A DNA stretch of 64,000 nucleotides, from NCBI GenBank assembly GCA_002964805.2, contig PUDQ02000089.1, forward strand, positions 62,001 through 126,000, in the 5' to 3' direction. This document shows positions 33,750 to 45,181 of the stretch, piece after piece. The notes beneath the pieces are model-generated. The model had not been told where the DNA came from, did no database searches, and worked only from the letters and a program-made list of their open reading frames with translations. The stretch's first letter is position 1; each line of letters begins with the position of its first letter. Source of the stretch: Trametes villosa (Eukaryota > Basidiomycota > Agaricomycetes > Polyporales > Polyporaceae). The position numbers and the translations under genes are program-made.

Positions 33750-36049
33750 GATGGGGATGAGGAGGAGAGGATGAGCCCCCTCTGGGCTGGGCGACGGCCT
33801 AGTGGCGATGCGGCGCTGCGTCGGAGGGTGTGCGTGATGGGTGAGTTTGGCGGTCAATGCTGCGAGGGGAGTGCGCGCGCACGTCCCCGGGTGCGGTTGT
33901 GTGCGATGTTGTACAGGATGGAGGAGGATGAGAGCACGGACGTCCAGACGAGCGAGACGGACGAGCTCGAGCAAGGAGAAGCGGCAGAAAATGCGCTCGC
34001 CGTCCTCCCCAAATCCGGCCACCACGCGCGTCTAGCTGCAGATCAGATGACTCCGGCCTGCCCCTCCGGCCTTCCGGCTTTCCCCTCCGTCTGATTGCTC
34101 TCCCGCCGGCGCCGTCCACTCAACTCGCAGCCGTCCGTCTACCGTCCTCCTCATCGTCCGTGCAACTCCGGGTCAGAGCCCACCAGCGTCGTCGACGTCG
34201 GCGCTGCGACGAACTGCCGTGTTCTGCATGTCGCCCGTCTCACTCGCGTGGTGTTATTCCGCCGGTCAATTGAGATCCTCGCGCCCCAGCACGCGCTCAT
34301 CGCACTCCGCCCACCACGATGCAGGTGCGATCTTCCTCATCGCGCTCAGCTGAGAACCCACCCCGCGCTCGCTGCACCGCTTCGCGATACCGTCGCTGTT
34401 CCCGTGCCCCGATAAACCGCGTCCATGCCTACACTGGGCCCCACTTCCACCCCCTCTAGCCTCTTCCGACGGCGCTCGAGGCTGCGAGAAGGCGTCAGTC
34501 CCGCTCGTCTGGTGTCGCGACCGATCCCACCGCGCCGGAGATTTGCGCCTTCTCGCCGACCCGCCGGATCCTCGGGCCTGCCAGCTGCATGAGATGCGAG
34601 ATCGAGCGGTGCGGATGATGCCATCGTAGTCGCGATGCAGTCATGTTCGCCGTGCGGTCTCGCTTGATCCCCTCGTGGGTCCATGCACAACTCAACTCGA
34701 CCCCGGCAGATCGCGTGCAAGGGGTCGCAATGCAACGCGCGGGTCCCCCTTTCATCGCATGCAGTGGGTCGCTTGCCAGGCGGGGTAACATCGCATGCGA
34801 TCGATTGCATACAGCTTGCCTGCGGCACCTCGCGCGAGCTTTACAGATAGAAAACGCGCAGGCCTCTCCGAAGCCACGACAGCTTCGCAAGCCTGATGAC
34901 GTGCTGATCAGAAGATGCACATAACCCCACAGCCTGGTAAGAAGCACGTCTGAGTATCGGAACGCGCCTCGAGGCTGACCTTACTGCAGATGATGTTCAC
35001 AGGCATAGCGGTCTGCTCCGTGTGCTTGCGCACAGGCATACACCCAGATACACATGCAAAGGTGCTGCACTTGTTGCTGCAGGTTCTGATGCTACGGTAG
35101 CATCGGCCAAGCCCTTCAGTCATGAAAGGACAACGCTGATCCTCGCCGTTCATTCGCTTCGATCGCCGAAGTTGCTTCCTATGTCTTCGACCCCTTTGTC
35201 GCCATAAATCCGACACTAAGGAGACACGCGTTGCTGCGCTGTAGAGGATTTGTTCAAGACACGCGCAAGATATTCCTCTTCCCCCGAAGATGCCCCTATA
35301 CCAGCTTGCTCATAGACGGTATGTTCTAATGACTATGTAAGGAACAAGAACATACTTATAGACGGAATGAACGCTAGTGAACGGTGAACGTTTGAACCTC
35401 TTCCAACGCTACCGGTGCTCGGTATATACCTCATGCTGCAAGAAACCGCCAAATATCGCTCATTGGACACCCCTCTCATCGTGCGCCCAACGCTCTGGTC
35501 CTAGTGGTACCGGCAGCGAATGCAGCCGGAATTCTCCAAGTACTAGCTGCCAACCGAATGATAGATGTTCGGAGAGTGGAGGAGCCTCTAGAATACGATA
35601 CGCACAGAGCCTGTGATGTCATATTCGTTCGTATGGGACCCGGTGGGGACGAACTCGGCCAAGAATTCAGCACCCCGGGATCGGTGTACAGTAATTGGTA
35701 GGTCGGCTTGTTGCGCAGAAGCGCCTGTCTCGAACATATGGTTGCGCACATACGCACTGCCGGCTCTGGGGGCACGAGGATGCAATGACAAAGGACTCAC
35801 CTTGCCTACACGGGAGAGGTGTGTATGCACCATGGCCACTGAGCGAAAAGTACACATTCCCATCGTGAACAGCTCTGCATTATGCGTGAGTGAGGGTGAG
35901 AGGGGCGTAATGCTAATAGTGTGAGGATTGTACAGTGCATTAGGTCTATGATATCAGCAAGGTATGTACGGGCATGCAAGAGAGGGGGTGGGGTTGTCGA
36001 ACGAGCAGCGGGCACACGATAGCAACACAGCGCAACGCAAACCCCGGTG
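33750..36049. other. Long intergenic region with small repeats
   Basis: 2.3 kb upstream of the coiled-coil gene and downstream of PAM16. No motif-bearing open frame. It holds a cluster of GCATGC-like words (two copies of CATCGCATGC at 34753-34762 and 34789-34798, and the perfect palindrome TCGCATGCGA at 34791-34800), and the inverted repeat near 35320. Part of it must be the coiled-coil gene's promoter. Confidence 0.5.
35312..35365. repeat. Small inverted repeat inside an 8-base direct repeat
   Basis: ATAGACGG occurs at 35312-35319 and 35358-35365. Between them the arms GTATGTTCT (35319-35327) and AGAACATAC (35347-35355) are perfect 9-base inverted repeats. The layout mimics a target duplication around terminal inverted repeats, but the unit is only about 38 bases, so a dyad binding site or a deletion scar is as likely. 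Confidence 0.5.
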
Positions 36050-36722
36050 CTATGATGAGGGCGGAGGGGGCGTCGGCGTGTCCGACGGGGGAGGCGGGGT
36101 GGCTTCTTCTGCCTCGGGGACCTTGAGCTCCGCTTCCAACCGCTCTTTCGCGCGGACGACTTTTGACTGGAGGTAGTGCGAGTGCGTCGGAATGGGTGTC
36201 TTGCCCGTGACGACCTTCGGCGGCTTCTCCGGTGGCGAGTTCGCCTTGAACAGATGCTCGTAGTTCTGCGCGGTACCGCATATACGTCAGCGCTGCGAAC
36301 GCGGGAGACGTGCGAGGCTTGCGCACCTGCACGATGCGCTCAACCGTGTCTTCCTTCTTCACGTTGAGGATCAGCCGCGCCTCGTCCGCCGTCATCCGGT
36401 GCTCTCTCGTTAACCGGTCCGTGAGCGAACCAGAGGTCGCGTTCCCGACACCCGCAACGTCAGCGCCCCCCGCCCCGGGTGGCCGGTACTTCGCATCTGC
36501 AAGCCCCGAACAAGTCAGCAAAATGCTCGAGCACGCACAACACGGCATTGCACACGCACTCTGGATGGCCTGTCGTCCCGCCGCGGCGAACGCCCTCCCG
36601 AATATCCTCGCGCCAGCGATCGCAATCTGGACGATGACTTTTGGCGAGCTCTGCCGCACACGCACGCCCCGCGCGCATCAGCACGCACTTTCCGTAGCAT
36701 CGAGAGCGGGGAGACGCACCAT
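36050..36722 (-). CDS. PAM16: Mitochondrial import motor subunit Pam16/Tim16
   Basis: J-like protein that pairs with Pam18 and restrains its stimulation of mtHsp70 at the TIM23 channel. The reading is SPKVIVQIAIAGARIFGRAFAAAGRQAIQ, then an intron, then NAKYRPPGAGGADV, SLTDRLTREHRMTADEARLILNV (the degenerate J domain, which lacks HPD as expected), and NYEHLFKANSP with HSHYLQSKVVRAKERLEAEL. Stop TAG 36050-36052. The start is unusual: the only upstream ATG that keeps frame is at 36720-36722, directly followed by GTGCGT; a 69-nt intron (36651-36719) removes everything up to SSPKVIVQ, so the first coding exon is just ATG. Other introns at about 36498-36560 and 36270-36325. Divergent from RPA43. 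Confidence 0.92.
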
Positions 36723-36975
36723 TTCCGACGACCCAGCGCGAGTGTGGTGACAGAACCGGAGAACTGTGCAAGACGTGCCGTCGACCGCCGGCGCCGTGGG
36801 CTCGCGCAAAGAGGCGCCCGTAACTTGGTCAGTTCTTGCAGGCGCTCGTTGGACTGCGCCAAAATTTCTACCGCCAACTCCTCTTGGGCGGGCCGCTGCT
36901 GTACCTTCGCATTATCGTCCTTCTTGTTGTCGCGCTGTGACTTAGTCTTCTGGTATTCTTTGGAACTCTCTCACT

Positions 36976-38290
36976 ATGTCACAACCGGGGCCGGAACACA
37001 AAAGCAAAAAGCGCAAGCATGCCGCCGCCGCAGACCCCGCAGGCGTTGTAGCAGAACCGTCCACGAAGCGGTCCAAGAAGGACAAGGACGCGAAGCGCGC
37101 CGTGAAGGATGCGCAGAAGGTGCGGCGGGACAAGGGAAAGCTGCGCGCGACGGACGACGCATTCCGCGTCGTGCGCGCGACGCTCTCCGTCGCGGTCCCG
37201 CCTGTGTTCGCGGCGGACCTCCGCAGCGGCGTGGAGGAGATGCTCGACTCGACGCTCATGAGGTAGGCACGCTCTGCCCCTCGCGCTTGCTGCCGGTCGA
37301 GTGAACGAGAAGTTTGCGCGGCGCGTGTGGACGTGTTGCGTTTACAGATACATCCCCGCGATGCAAGGCGTTGTGCTCGCGCACGACCACCTGCAATTCC
37401 TGGACACGGTCGCGACTATCAAGGCGGACTGTCCGTTCACGGTATGCAAGGTCACGTTTGACGCGACGGTGTGGAGCCCCCAGGTGGGCATGAAACTAGG
37501 TGAGCGAGCCTGCTACACATCTTGCCTCCTATACGGCACTGACAGAGACGGCTAGTGGGCAAGATAAACCTCAGCTCGCCAGACCACATATCCCTTCTCG
37601 TGCATCGCACGTTCAACGTCTCAATACCGCGACATCACATCACGACCGACGTGTACGAGTTCGAGTATGGGCCCGCGGAGAACGACCCGGAGTTCGGTGC
37701 GGGAGGTGCAGAGGAGGCGCCGACCGCCCCTGCGGAGGGCGCGGAAGGGCAGGTCGAAAGCGGCGGCCGGTGGGTGCACAAGCTCACTGACACGAAGCTG
37801 GGCGACGCGGAGGGCTACCTGGAGTTTACCGTCGTCGGGTGCGTAGCTTCTCATCCCGTCTCCCGTCCTCGCACCCGCTTACACCGCGCTGCCTAGCCTG
37901 ACCATCGCGAACCAAATGCTCTCATTAGTCGGGTCCATACAGCCGGACCCGTTCTCTCCGGAGCATGTCCCCAAGGCCGCCGTCACGACTTCGACCTCGA
38001 AATCCGCCCGGGCCACAGCCCGCCCGGAACCGGTCATGATGAGCGAGCGGGAGGTTGACGCGCTGATCGAGGAGGGCGAGGACAGCGAGGAGGAGGACGC
38101 GTTCCAGAAGCTGGGCCGCTTGGGCGACGAGGCGGAGGCTGCCGAACGGCGTGCGCGCGAGGCGGCCGAGCAGGAGGCGCGGAAGGAGAAGAAGCGGAAG
38201 CGGAGGGAGAGCAAGGCGCAGGAGAGCGGCGGGGGCGGCGGCGACGAGGCCTCAGGAGAGAAGAAACCGAAGAAAAAGAAGAAGAGTTAG
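36976..38290 (+). CDS. RPA43: RNA polymerase I subunit Rpa43
   Basis: Rpa43 pairs with Rpa14 to form the Pol I stalk and binds Rrn3. ATG 36976 starts a lysine-rich nuclear tail (MSQPGPEHKSKKRKH). The SHS2/Rpb7-like N-terminal domain is FRVVRATLSVAVPPVF...MLDSTLMR joined to YIPAMQGVVLAHDHLQFL. The next exon, VGKINLSSPDHISLLVHRTFNVSIP, is the OB-fold signature of Rpa43 homologues. GYLEFTVVG is joined to LTIANQMLSLVGSIQPDP, then a basic/acidic tail ends KKPKKKKKS, TAG 38288-38290. Introns near 37263-37346, 37499-37556 and 37840-37895. The C-terminal extension of mixed charge is typical of fungal Rpa43. Confidence 0.92.
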
Positions 38291-38718
38291 CTGCACGCCC
38301 TTCGTACCGTATTCGGTCTTCATTTTTTTTTGCGTTCTGGGATCTCGAGAGGCTGTGGGTATCGCCGCGGGTGTTGAACGAGCTCCAAAGTGCACCTCAC
38401 AGCAGCGAGCGTCGGAAGACGTCCAGCATAATGCACCGAAGATAATATGACGTCTCCAGCTACTCGTCCTAGGCTGTCGCCGTATTTCGCTGAGTGTTAT
38501 AGTGCGCTAGAATGTCGGGGGAGGTTTTGCTTGCACCCGTGAGGCGTAGCGACTTAGAACATACACCGGTTGGGTACAGGAGTCCTGTTCACAACGTGAG
38601 AGCGGACGTGCCGCTCAGTCCATCGAAATCGTAGTATTCAGCAGTAAGTAGTGGTACATCGTCGCGGTCGCATAGAAAATCCGTCTGTCCTATCGTACAC
38701 TCGCCATAACCGTACGGC

Positions 38719-41432
38719 CTAGGCAACGCAGACACCTGAGGCGTCGCTCGCGGCGGTCGCGCAAGGCTCCTCGTCCGAAGGGAAAGAGGCGAAGAAGCCC
38801 TTGCCAGCTTCCACGACCTTCTTGACCTCAGGATCCTCCGCAAGCGCAGTCGAATACATCCACACGAGCGGCAAGCCTTTGCGCGTACGGTGGAGCGACT
38901 CCTCAGGCGCGTAGAGATCGACGCCGTCCACAGGCTCTAGAATCCCGTGGCTACGTTCATGCAAAGGAAACGGCCAGCGGAAAAGATAGTCAGGAGACTG
39001 ATCCGGCGCAGAATGGGACGGACTCACGAATTTTGGATATGCATCCTCAGATGCGTGACCCACGTGGTGCTGTAAGTGCACCGAGCACACGCTAGGTAGT
39101 GGTTACCGTTGGTCTTGTACACGCCGACTTCATTGTTATAGGCGTCAAGAGCTCCTGCGAGGCTCGCGGCTTGCGCGGCTTGATCCTCCGGGATGAGCTG
39201 CCAGAGTGCCGCCCCGGTGGCACCACGGTCGTGTATGTGCCGTAAACACTCGTGCTCGATCTACAACGGCGGTCAGCCACAGCTACAACTTGTAAGAGGG
39301 TGTTGTAGAGCACTCACCGCTGCATGCCAGTCATAAACTTGGCACCTATCAGACTTGGAACACAGTTTGCACATCAAGCGCGCCGAACATGCTTGCATAG
39401 CCTGCCAAGTGACCTTGTCGGGATCTTGACCGCACACGCGAATGACACCACGCGTTTCTTGAAGGTGGACGCAGGCGTGAACCTCGCGGGCACTAGGTTG
39501 AAACGCGTCGACGACACCACGTTTAGACGAGCGGGATAGAGCGATCTCGAAGTCGGGTTTTCTGTCGAGATATGTTGCATACGGGTAATCCCGTATCCGG
39601 AAGCAGCGGTGGCTCAGGATGAAAGGCCAGCGCAAGGGGTCGCAGCACTTCGAGCAAGAGAAGGTCGCAATGGCGAGGTCGAGTACTTCGTCGACGACCG
39701 CAGCTTCTACGTGCTTGACCTTGAGAGCGGATAGCACCATGTTGGTAAATTTCGCCTTCTGCTGATCGGTCCACGATGCGACGAGCTCAGGGTATGCCTT
39801 CATGAGCAAAGCAAAGGATTCCTGGGTCACGACGACGTCGGAGTCGGCCTCGACAAGCTCGCGGAACTCCGGCAGGCAGGCAACGTCTCCCGCTGTGGGT
39901 TCGAGGTCGTCGACCGGAGTCCGCAACCGCTCAGATCGTCCTGGCAGGTCTCGGATACACTCTGCGAAAGCTTTGCGCAGGAGCTGCATCCGGTTCGTGA
40001 GTAGTTCCAGGCGCTCCTTCTGCAACCGATCTGTGCGGTGCCCCTGCATGATGACCGCCAGCTCGTCTCGCATGCTTTTCCACACTATAGAAGCATCAGT
40101 ATTCAGAATGATACCACCGCAGAGTCCGGATGGAGAGCCCACCCTTATCAGTGAGCTTCGTCGGTTTGTGCACGGCAGGTAAAAGAGCCACGTGTCGAAG
40201 AGCTTTCGTGTCCATAAAAGCGAGCTCCTTGCTCCAGCCTTCATCACGGAGACGTGCGAAAACCCTGAATTTGCCAGGCATCAGCTCCAAGTCCTCCTTG
40301 GACTGCGGTAAGGTGGCTTACGCTCGTAATCTTGCGGCTATTAGCTCGTCTCGATCATTCTTTCGCTGTTGCTTCTGCTTTGCAGCCCAGCGTTCCAGCT
40401 CGTAGCTGACCTGCAGTAGAGACCGTGAATGGCATAGTCGACCATGTTTGAGATAGGAGCATACTTGTCGGCGTGCCTTGACGTCCTTCTGGCGCTCCTG
40501 CACGAACTGAATTTGATCCTCGGTGTTGGTCAGTTCTTCCCATTCTTTGCAGAAGGCGTTGTATTGAGGTCCGAAGTATACGCGGCCGCGTCTTCTCGCA
40601 ATATATGGCATCAGATCTGATTTCTGGCATGGATGTTATTACTGCTCACCGTTTGCGGCTGCTCTCCACGCTGAGAAATCTCTCTTCCGCGGGCTTCCCC
40701 AGTTTGATCTCCACCTGCCTGATGAAGTAGTTCACATCATCATGCTGAAGGCTGAAAGGGGCGAATAGTATGATTAGAACACCTCGTTGCCCTGTTCAGT
40801 AGGGAACAACTGCACTTACATATTACCGCCGCAATACTCGCTGCAATAGCGCACGCCGAACTGATAATACGCGTGCTGTATGTTGGGCTTGAGGCAATGC
40901 TAAACAAAGCCAATCTAGTCGTCAGTACTGTCCAGAAAGCACGTATCCGAAGCCTGGTACATACGTGGCAATTGTTGAAAAACATGAGGTTGGCGTAGGA
41001 TGGCTCAGAAAGCCAAGGCGGGAGCTCCGGCAACCCCTCTATCTTCACTCTGGCAGCCTTCCAAATGGGTGCCTGCTTCTTACTCATGAAGAAGCCGCGG
41101 TAGGTCTTGTCCGTTCGCGCCAGGTTCAGCAAGTCGCGTGGGGTTAGGTGCTGTGCGATCTATAGGAGTGCCATGGAGTTATTGTTGACGGTATGGTACG
41201 CGTATCTCTAAGTATCCCTTACCTCTAAGACGACATCAAGAGGCATGTTGACCATGTCCTTCAAAGCTCCACGACGACCGCGAACATTGCGACGCGGCGG
41301 CGCCTGCGGCTTAGCCACATCCGACGCGCCTGGGGTAGCGTCCTCATTCGCTATCACAACAGCAGTGTTTGAGTTGGATGCTTTGTTCTTGACGCCGCTA
41401 CGGGTAGCCTTTATCTTCTTTCGCGGAGGCAT
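38719..41432 (-). CDS. F-box protein with cysteine-rich modules, second copy
   Basis: Paralogue of the gene at 3979-6581. ATG 41432 opens a basic tail (MPPRKKIKATRSG) ending in MPLDVVLEV, where an intron falls, followed by HLTPRDLLNLARTDKTYRG and FFMSKKQAPIWKAARVKIEG: an F-box split at the same place as in the paralogue. Next come CHVC with RYCSEYCGG (about 40830-40970), a helical charged region (YNAFCKEWEELTNT), and EDQIQFVQERQKD. The large exon 39273-40082 holds FSCSKCCDPLRWPFILSHRC and CSARLMCKLCSKSDRCQVYDWHAA, matching CVYC...HNC and CKIC...YDWK in the other copy. End SDASGVCVA at TAG 38719. About 12 exons; internal joins approximate. Adaptor function inferred from the F-box. Confidence 0.75.
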
Positions 41433-42367
41433 TGAATACGAAGGAAGTAAAAAAAGGGAGATGGAGGTTCGACGACAAGAGATGCGGGTGGCTGCACGAA
41501 CAAACGCGTGAACTTAACGCGTTGAGGACAATGAACGGAAGACGCCGAATGGCGATCGGTGGCTAAATGGTGGCTGTGCCCGGACCGCTGGGCGCTTACC
41601 GATGAGTTCGGAAGCAAGAGGGGTGCGGAACCTTAGTTTTGGACACCCACCTCTCTTATTCGTCGAGCCCCCGGGGACCGGGGGACCCCCTCCCCTCCCC
41701 CTCCGTATTTGTCAAGAAATGACGATATCGTGGCCCAGACTCAACGTGACTCGTTCGAAAACGCGTCGCGGTTGTGGCGTCGCAAACGCGTACGCATTTA
41801 GAAGTCCCCAAAAGCCAGCAAAAATAGCAGTTTACATACATAGCGAGCCCCGCCAGGCTCAATAGATTGAGATTACTTAGTCGATGAGAGCAGCGGAGTG
41901 TGCATTCAACGAGAACGTCGTTTTGCTGGACTTGTCACAAACGCCCAATGAGTTAGGCGCCTGTAGCGCGTGGCTTGTCCGTGGAGGGGACAGAGCACAC
42001 AACTCCCTCAGGTAGGCCTACGAAAATTTCGAAAGCGGCAGTGGGTTAAATGGTTTGTCTTGAACATGATGGCCATAGTTTGCATACAATACAAGTTGCA
42101 GAACAGCTATTGTCGGGTCGCCCCGCACCTTAACGCGAAATGGGACCTCTGACACCGGGAGGGGGGGAGAGGTGCAGAGAGGTCGGTGTTCCCGATCTGA
42201 ATCTCGCACCCCTCTTGAGTTCGGAAGCGATCCATGAGCATGACGCGCTCGTCTGAGGTTAAAGCGTAGCGTTCCGACATGAACGCCTCACGGACTCCGG
42301 TCGAGCAATATTTATGAGCGCTTTCATGCATTGAAAATATACATCAGGTATTACGCGATACCGTCAG
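41433..42367. other. Intergenic, 935 bases, no gene seen
   Basis: Between two minus-strand genes. A G/C palindromic patch (CCCCGGGGACCGGGGG) lies at about 41671-41686. No motif-bearing frame. Confidence 0.5.
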
Positions 42368-43270
42368 CTACTGGGTAGGGATAGGCACCGGAACGTCCAT
42401 CTTGCTGTCGACGTTGAGCGCCATCACAAAGCGGCTGACGAGATTGTACGTCCCCACGGTGGCAACCGCGTCCACCATCTGCTTGTCATCCAGGAACTTG
42501 TGAAGCCCGTCGAAGACCGGCTGAGGCACCTTGACTGCCTTGGTCATGAAGTCGGCGAGGAGCACGGCGGCCGCGAGGTCGGGCGTCAGCGACGTCTTCG
42601 GAGTGATCGGAGACAAGAAAGCGGGCGTGAGTCGGATCTCGCGCAGCTGGTCGAGGGTGAGGCCGACTTCGCGTCCGACGGACTCATGCTGCAGCCTGTC
42701 GCGACATAAGGAGAATACCGTTAGTGACATGATAGATGGCGGTGATGCACAGGCCAAGCAAAGATAATCACCAAACGTATGCTGCGTCGTTGAGCACTCC
42801 CGTACGCAGAATCTGGTGATGATCAGCACACAGCCCCTGTGTAACCTTGAGGAACACTTACCAAGAGCTCTCGCATCGGCGCCGGCAAGGAAGAGTTGTC
42901 GCGGATAACCGAGGCCAGGGCGTTCCATCCGGCAGCGAGTCCTTCGTCTTGGAGGCTATAATGGTGATATAGCTCATCGAAGAGGCGCAGGAATGCTTGA
43001 TATAGCTTACAGCACGCCGTCAAGGTCAAGTAAAGTGTCGTTAGGACGTCTGACGCGGAGTGCATCTGCAATCTAAAGGTAGATGCAGGAGTCAGTACCC
43101 GGAGTGGTCGTGGGCTCAAACCAACTCACCGGGTCGGTCCCAGGGGCCGGGAAGACGTACGGGACACGCGCCGGCAGGTTGTCGTCGCGCCTCACCGGTG
43201 CATGCCCCAAGACGGAGCCTACGAGCACGGCAAAAGCGCAGAAGAGCAGCGAGAACTTGGCGGGGAACAT
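42368..43270 (-). CDS. Secreted carboxymuconolactone-decarboxylase-like protein
   Basis: AhpD-like/CMD superfamily protein with an N-terminal signal peptide. ATG 43270 gives MFPAKFSLLFCAFAVLVGSVLG with probable cleavage after GHA. Joining short exons yields IADALRVRRPNDTLLDLDGVL, LQDEGLAAGWNALASVIRDNSSLP, MRELLILRTGVLNDAAYVW (the family core, MREL.I.R...LN.A.Y.W) and LQHESVGREVGLTLDQLREIRLTP. The end VPVPIPTQ is at TAG 42368-42370. The CxxC of true AhpD is not seen, so peroxidase-type chemistry is uncertain. About five introns, near 43080-43130, 42958-43010, 42860-42910 and 42700-42790. Related fungal proteins are usually uncharacterised. Confidence 0.83.
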
Positions 43271-43331
43271 GGCTAGCTAGACTGCAGAGACTCGAGGGTG
43301 AGCTCCTTGAAGACTCCGTCCAGCTGCAGGC

Positions 43332-43337
43332 TTTATA
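43332..43337 (-). promoter_or_regulatory. TATA box of the secreted CMD-like gene
   Basis: TATAAA on the minus strand, 62 bases before the ATG at 43270, a normal fungal spacing. Confidence 0.6.
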
Positions 43338-43449
43338 GCACGCTTCGGCCGGTGCGAGTCCGCCGGTTGTTGACCGTGTACCATGGCCGAAGTCATCGTG
43401 GGGCATATTCCTGTATCGCCGTCAGCCCGGTTCCCATGAGCGTGGCTTT

Positions 43450-43743
43450 CTCCTACCTCAATCAGTAACGGCGACATGGCAAGCAAGTCCTTCCGAACGT
43501 GGATCATGATTGCGTCGTGCATGGAGGTCCCATCCGACGGTATCTTTTGTTGGACAAAGATCTGGCCTGCCGCAGACGGAAGACGTCCGCGAGGGTAGCT
43601 TTGATGTCTTGTGTACTGGTAGCACGGCAGGTCCTGGTCTCCGAGTCCACACGAGCTAGCCTCCGTACCTCGTCTAATTGGAGTGCTGCGGTTAGGTAGT
43701 GCTGCTCGGCCACTGCACAAAGCGCAGTGAATGACGCGGCCAA
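43450..43743 (-). pseudogene. Frame-broken coding-like sequence
   Basis: A stretch with coding character: ALCAVAEQHYLTAALQLDEVRRLARVDSE, then DIKATLADVFRLRQ, runs in one frame to about 43570. A second frame continues FVQQKIPSDGTSMHDAIMIHVR and DLLAMSPLLIE to about 43460. The shift is at about 43565-43575, where no intron of credible length fits. There is no upstream ATG in frame (the open frame starts at TTG), so this looks like the remains of a gene. I do not recognise the family. It lies between the CMD-like gene and a tRNA. Confidence 0.35.
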
Positions 43744-43889
43744 CGTGTCAAGGTATACCCGTGGTCGTGGTGAACGTCGAAGACAGCGTTAACCAGTTCG
43801 GACAACGCCGTTATGGCCACGGCAGGCGATGGGATTAGCGAGAAAAAAGGCAGCCGAGTGATAAGAATTTAAATTGGGAACGTCGTATC

Positions 43890-43973
43890 GCCCGCCTAGC
43901 TCAATCGGATAGAGCGTCAGACTCTTACTAGCGGGTGATCTGAAGGCTGCGAGTTCGACCCTCGCGGTGGGCT
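43890..43973 (+). tRNA. tRNA-Lys (CUU), intron-containing
   Basis: 84 nt on the plus strand; exons identical to the other three copies, intron CTAGCGGGTG (10 nt). A T-run (43982-43985) follows as pol III terminator. Confidence 0.95.
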
Positions 43974-44484
43974 ACAGGTTCTTTTATTCCTTTTGCTAGG
44001 GACACCACCGAGTACACGAGACATCGCTATGAACCGTGTCGATTGCCGTAACCCAAGGCCGTTATACTTTAGACCAGAAGGTAAAACGTCATACACCCGA
44101 GCTACACACAATAGTAAACGCTCCCGCCCGCGGTCCGCTGGTTGAAGCCAAAGGCTCAATCTGAGGTGCTTGCCACTTACATACCTACCACAGCCCACCG
44201 CTTCAGGTCGAGACACTACTGACATTCTAGCTTCCGTGCTATCAGGTATTGCCAACCACAGCGGCGCGAGGCGTCCATCGCACACGAGGGAGCCAGCCTG
44301 TGAACACTACAGCTGCCTTATCGGGAACGGACGGTAGCTTTGTGGCGTAAGGACGTCCTCTAACGTTGAAACGTTGAACCCGGGCAGCCAACTGGTCGCC
44401 ACGATACTTTCAACTCCTCAACTCATCTCATGGTCACCTCAAATTTTCAAGACCACAAGGACATATACCTGTGTCGGCGTGACC

Positions 44485-44607
44485 ATGTCTCCCATGCGAG
44501 GCGCCAAACGAAGGCTGGTCAAGCCTGCTGATACGACACAGAAACGCTCCCGCTCAGTTTGCCGAAGGCCCCTCAGAAACGTTTGCGCGATGGTCGGCAT
44601 GTCGTGA
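44485..44607 (+). pseudogene. Possible 5' fragment of the cysteine-rich F-box family
   Basis: ATG 44485 opens a basic 40-residue frame (MSPMRGAKRRLVKP... ending RRPLRNVCAMVGM) and then stops. Its composition and the end (RR.LR..MV.M) resemble the first exon of the F-box gene at 38719-41432 (RRGALKDMVNMPLD). No F-box follows in any frame downstream that I can see. Similarity is short and could be chance. Confidence 0.25.
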
Positions 44608-45181
44608 CAAGAATCCGTCGGGTCTCACATCGTCTGTTTGTACGTTATATGAAGTTCTGTAGTGTTGACGTTCGTTCAGTGCGGCGCGAGTGTGGGTGGT
44701 CTCACTTGAATTCACAGCTTCACCATAGTGACATGCCGACCTCTCGCTCGTCCGACTCATGACTACACTCAAGTATCGATCCGCATGAAGGTATGCCACT
44801 TCTCAAAGTATAGGTCTCCGCTCACGACGTCAGCCCAGCCGACGGATCATCGCACCCCGCGTACCTCCAGACCGCTCCCGGATGGCTTCTCCACGGGCGC
44901 GTTCGCCCGCCCGCCCCACTTCGCCGAACCCACGACCCCGCTTCGCGCCCTCGTGATGCCTCAGAAGCCATGAACACCACGAAAAGGCAGTGCGATGAGC
45001 AGCCGGCCCGCTCTGGAAGGTTAACCTCGCCGCTTCGCGCGCGCGAAGCAGCGATGGCCGAACAGTCTGGTGCGCACCCGGCCGGCGGCAGGCTCCTCAT
45101 TCCTCATCCTGCCGTGCAGGCCGCGGGTGCTGTCACGGGCTCGTTGTGGTGTAAGCGGTGAACAGCTCAGTACGGGTGAGG

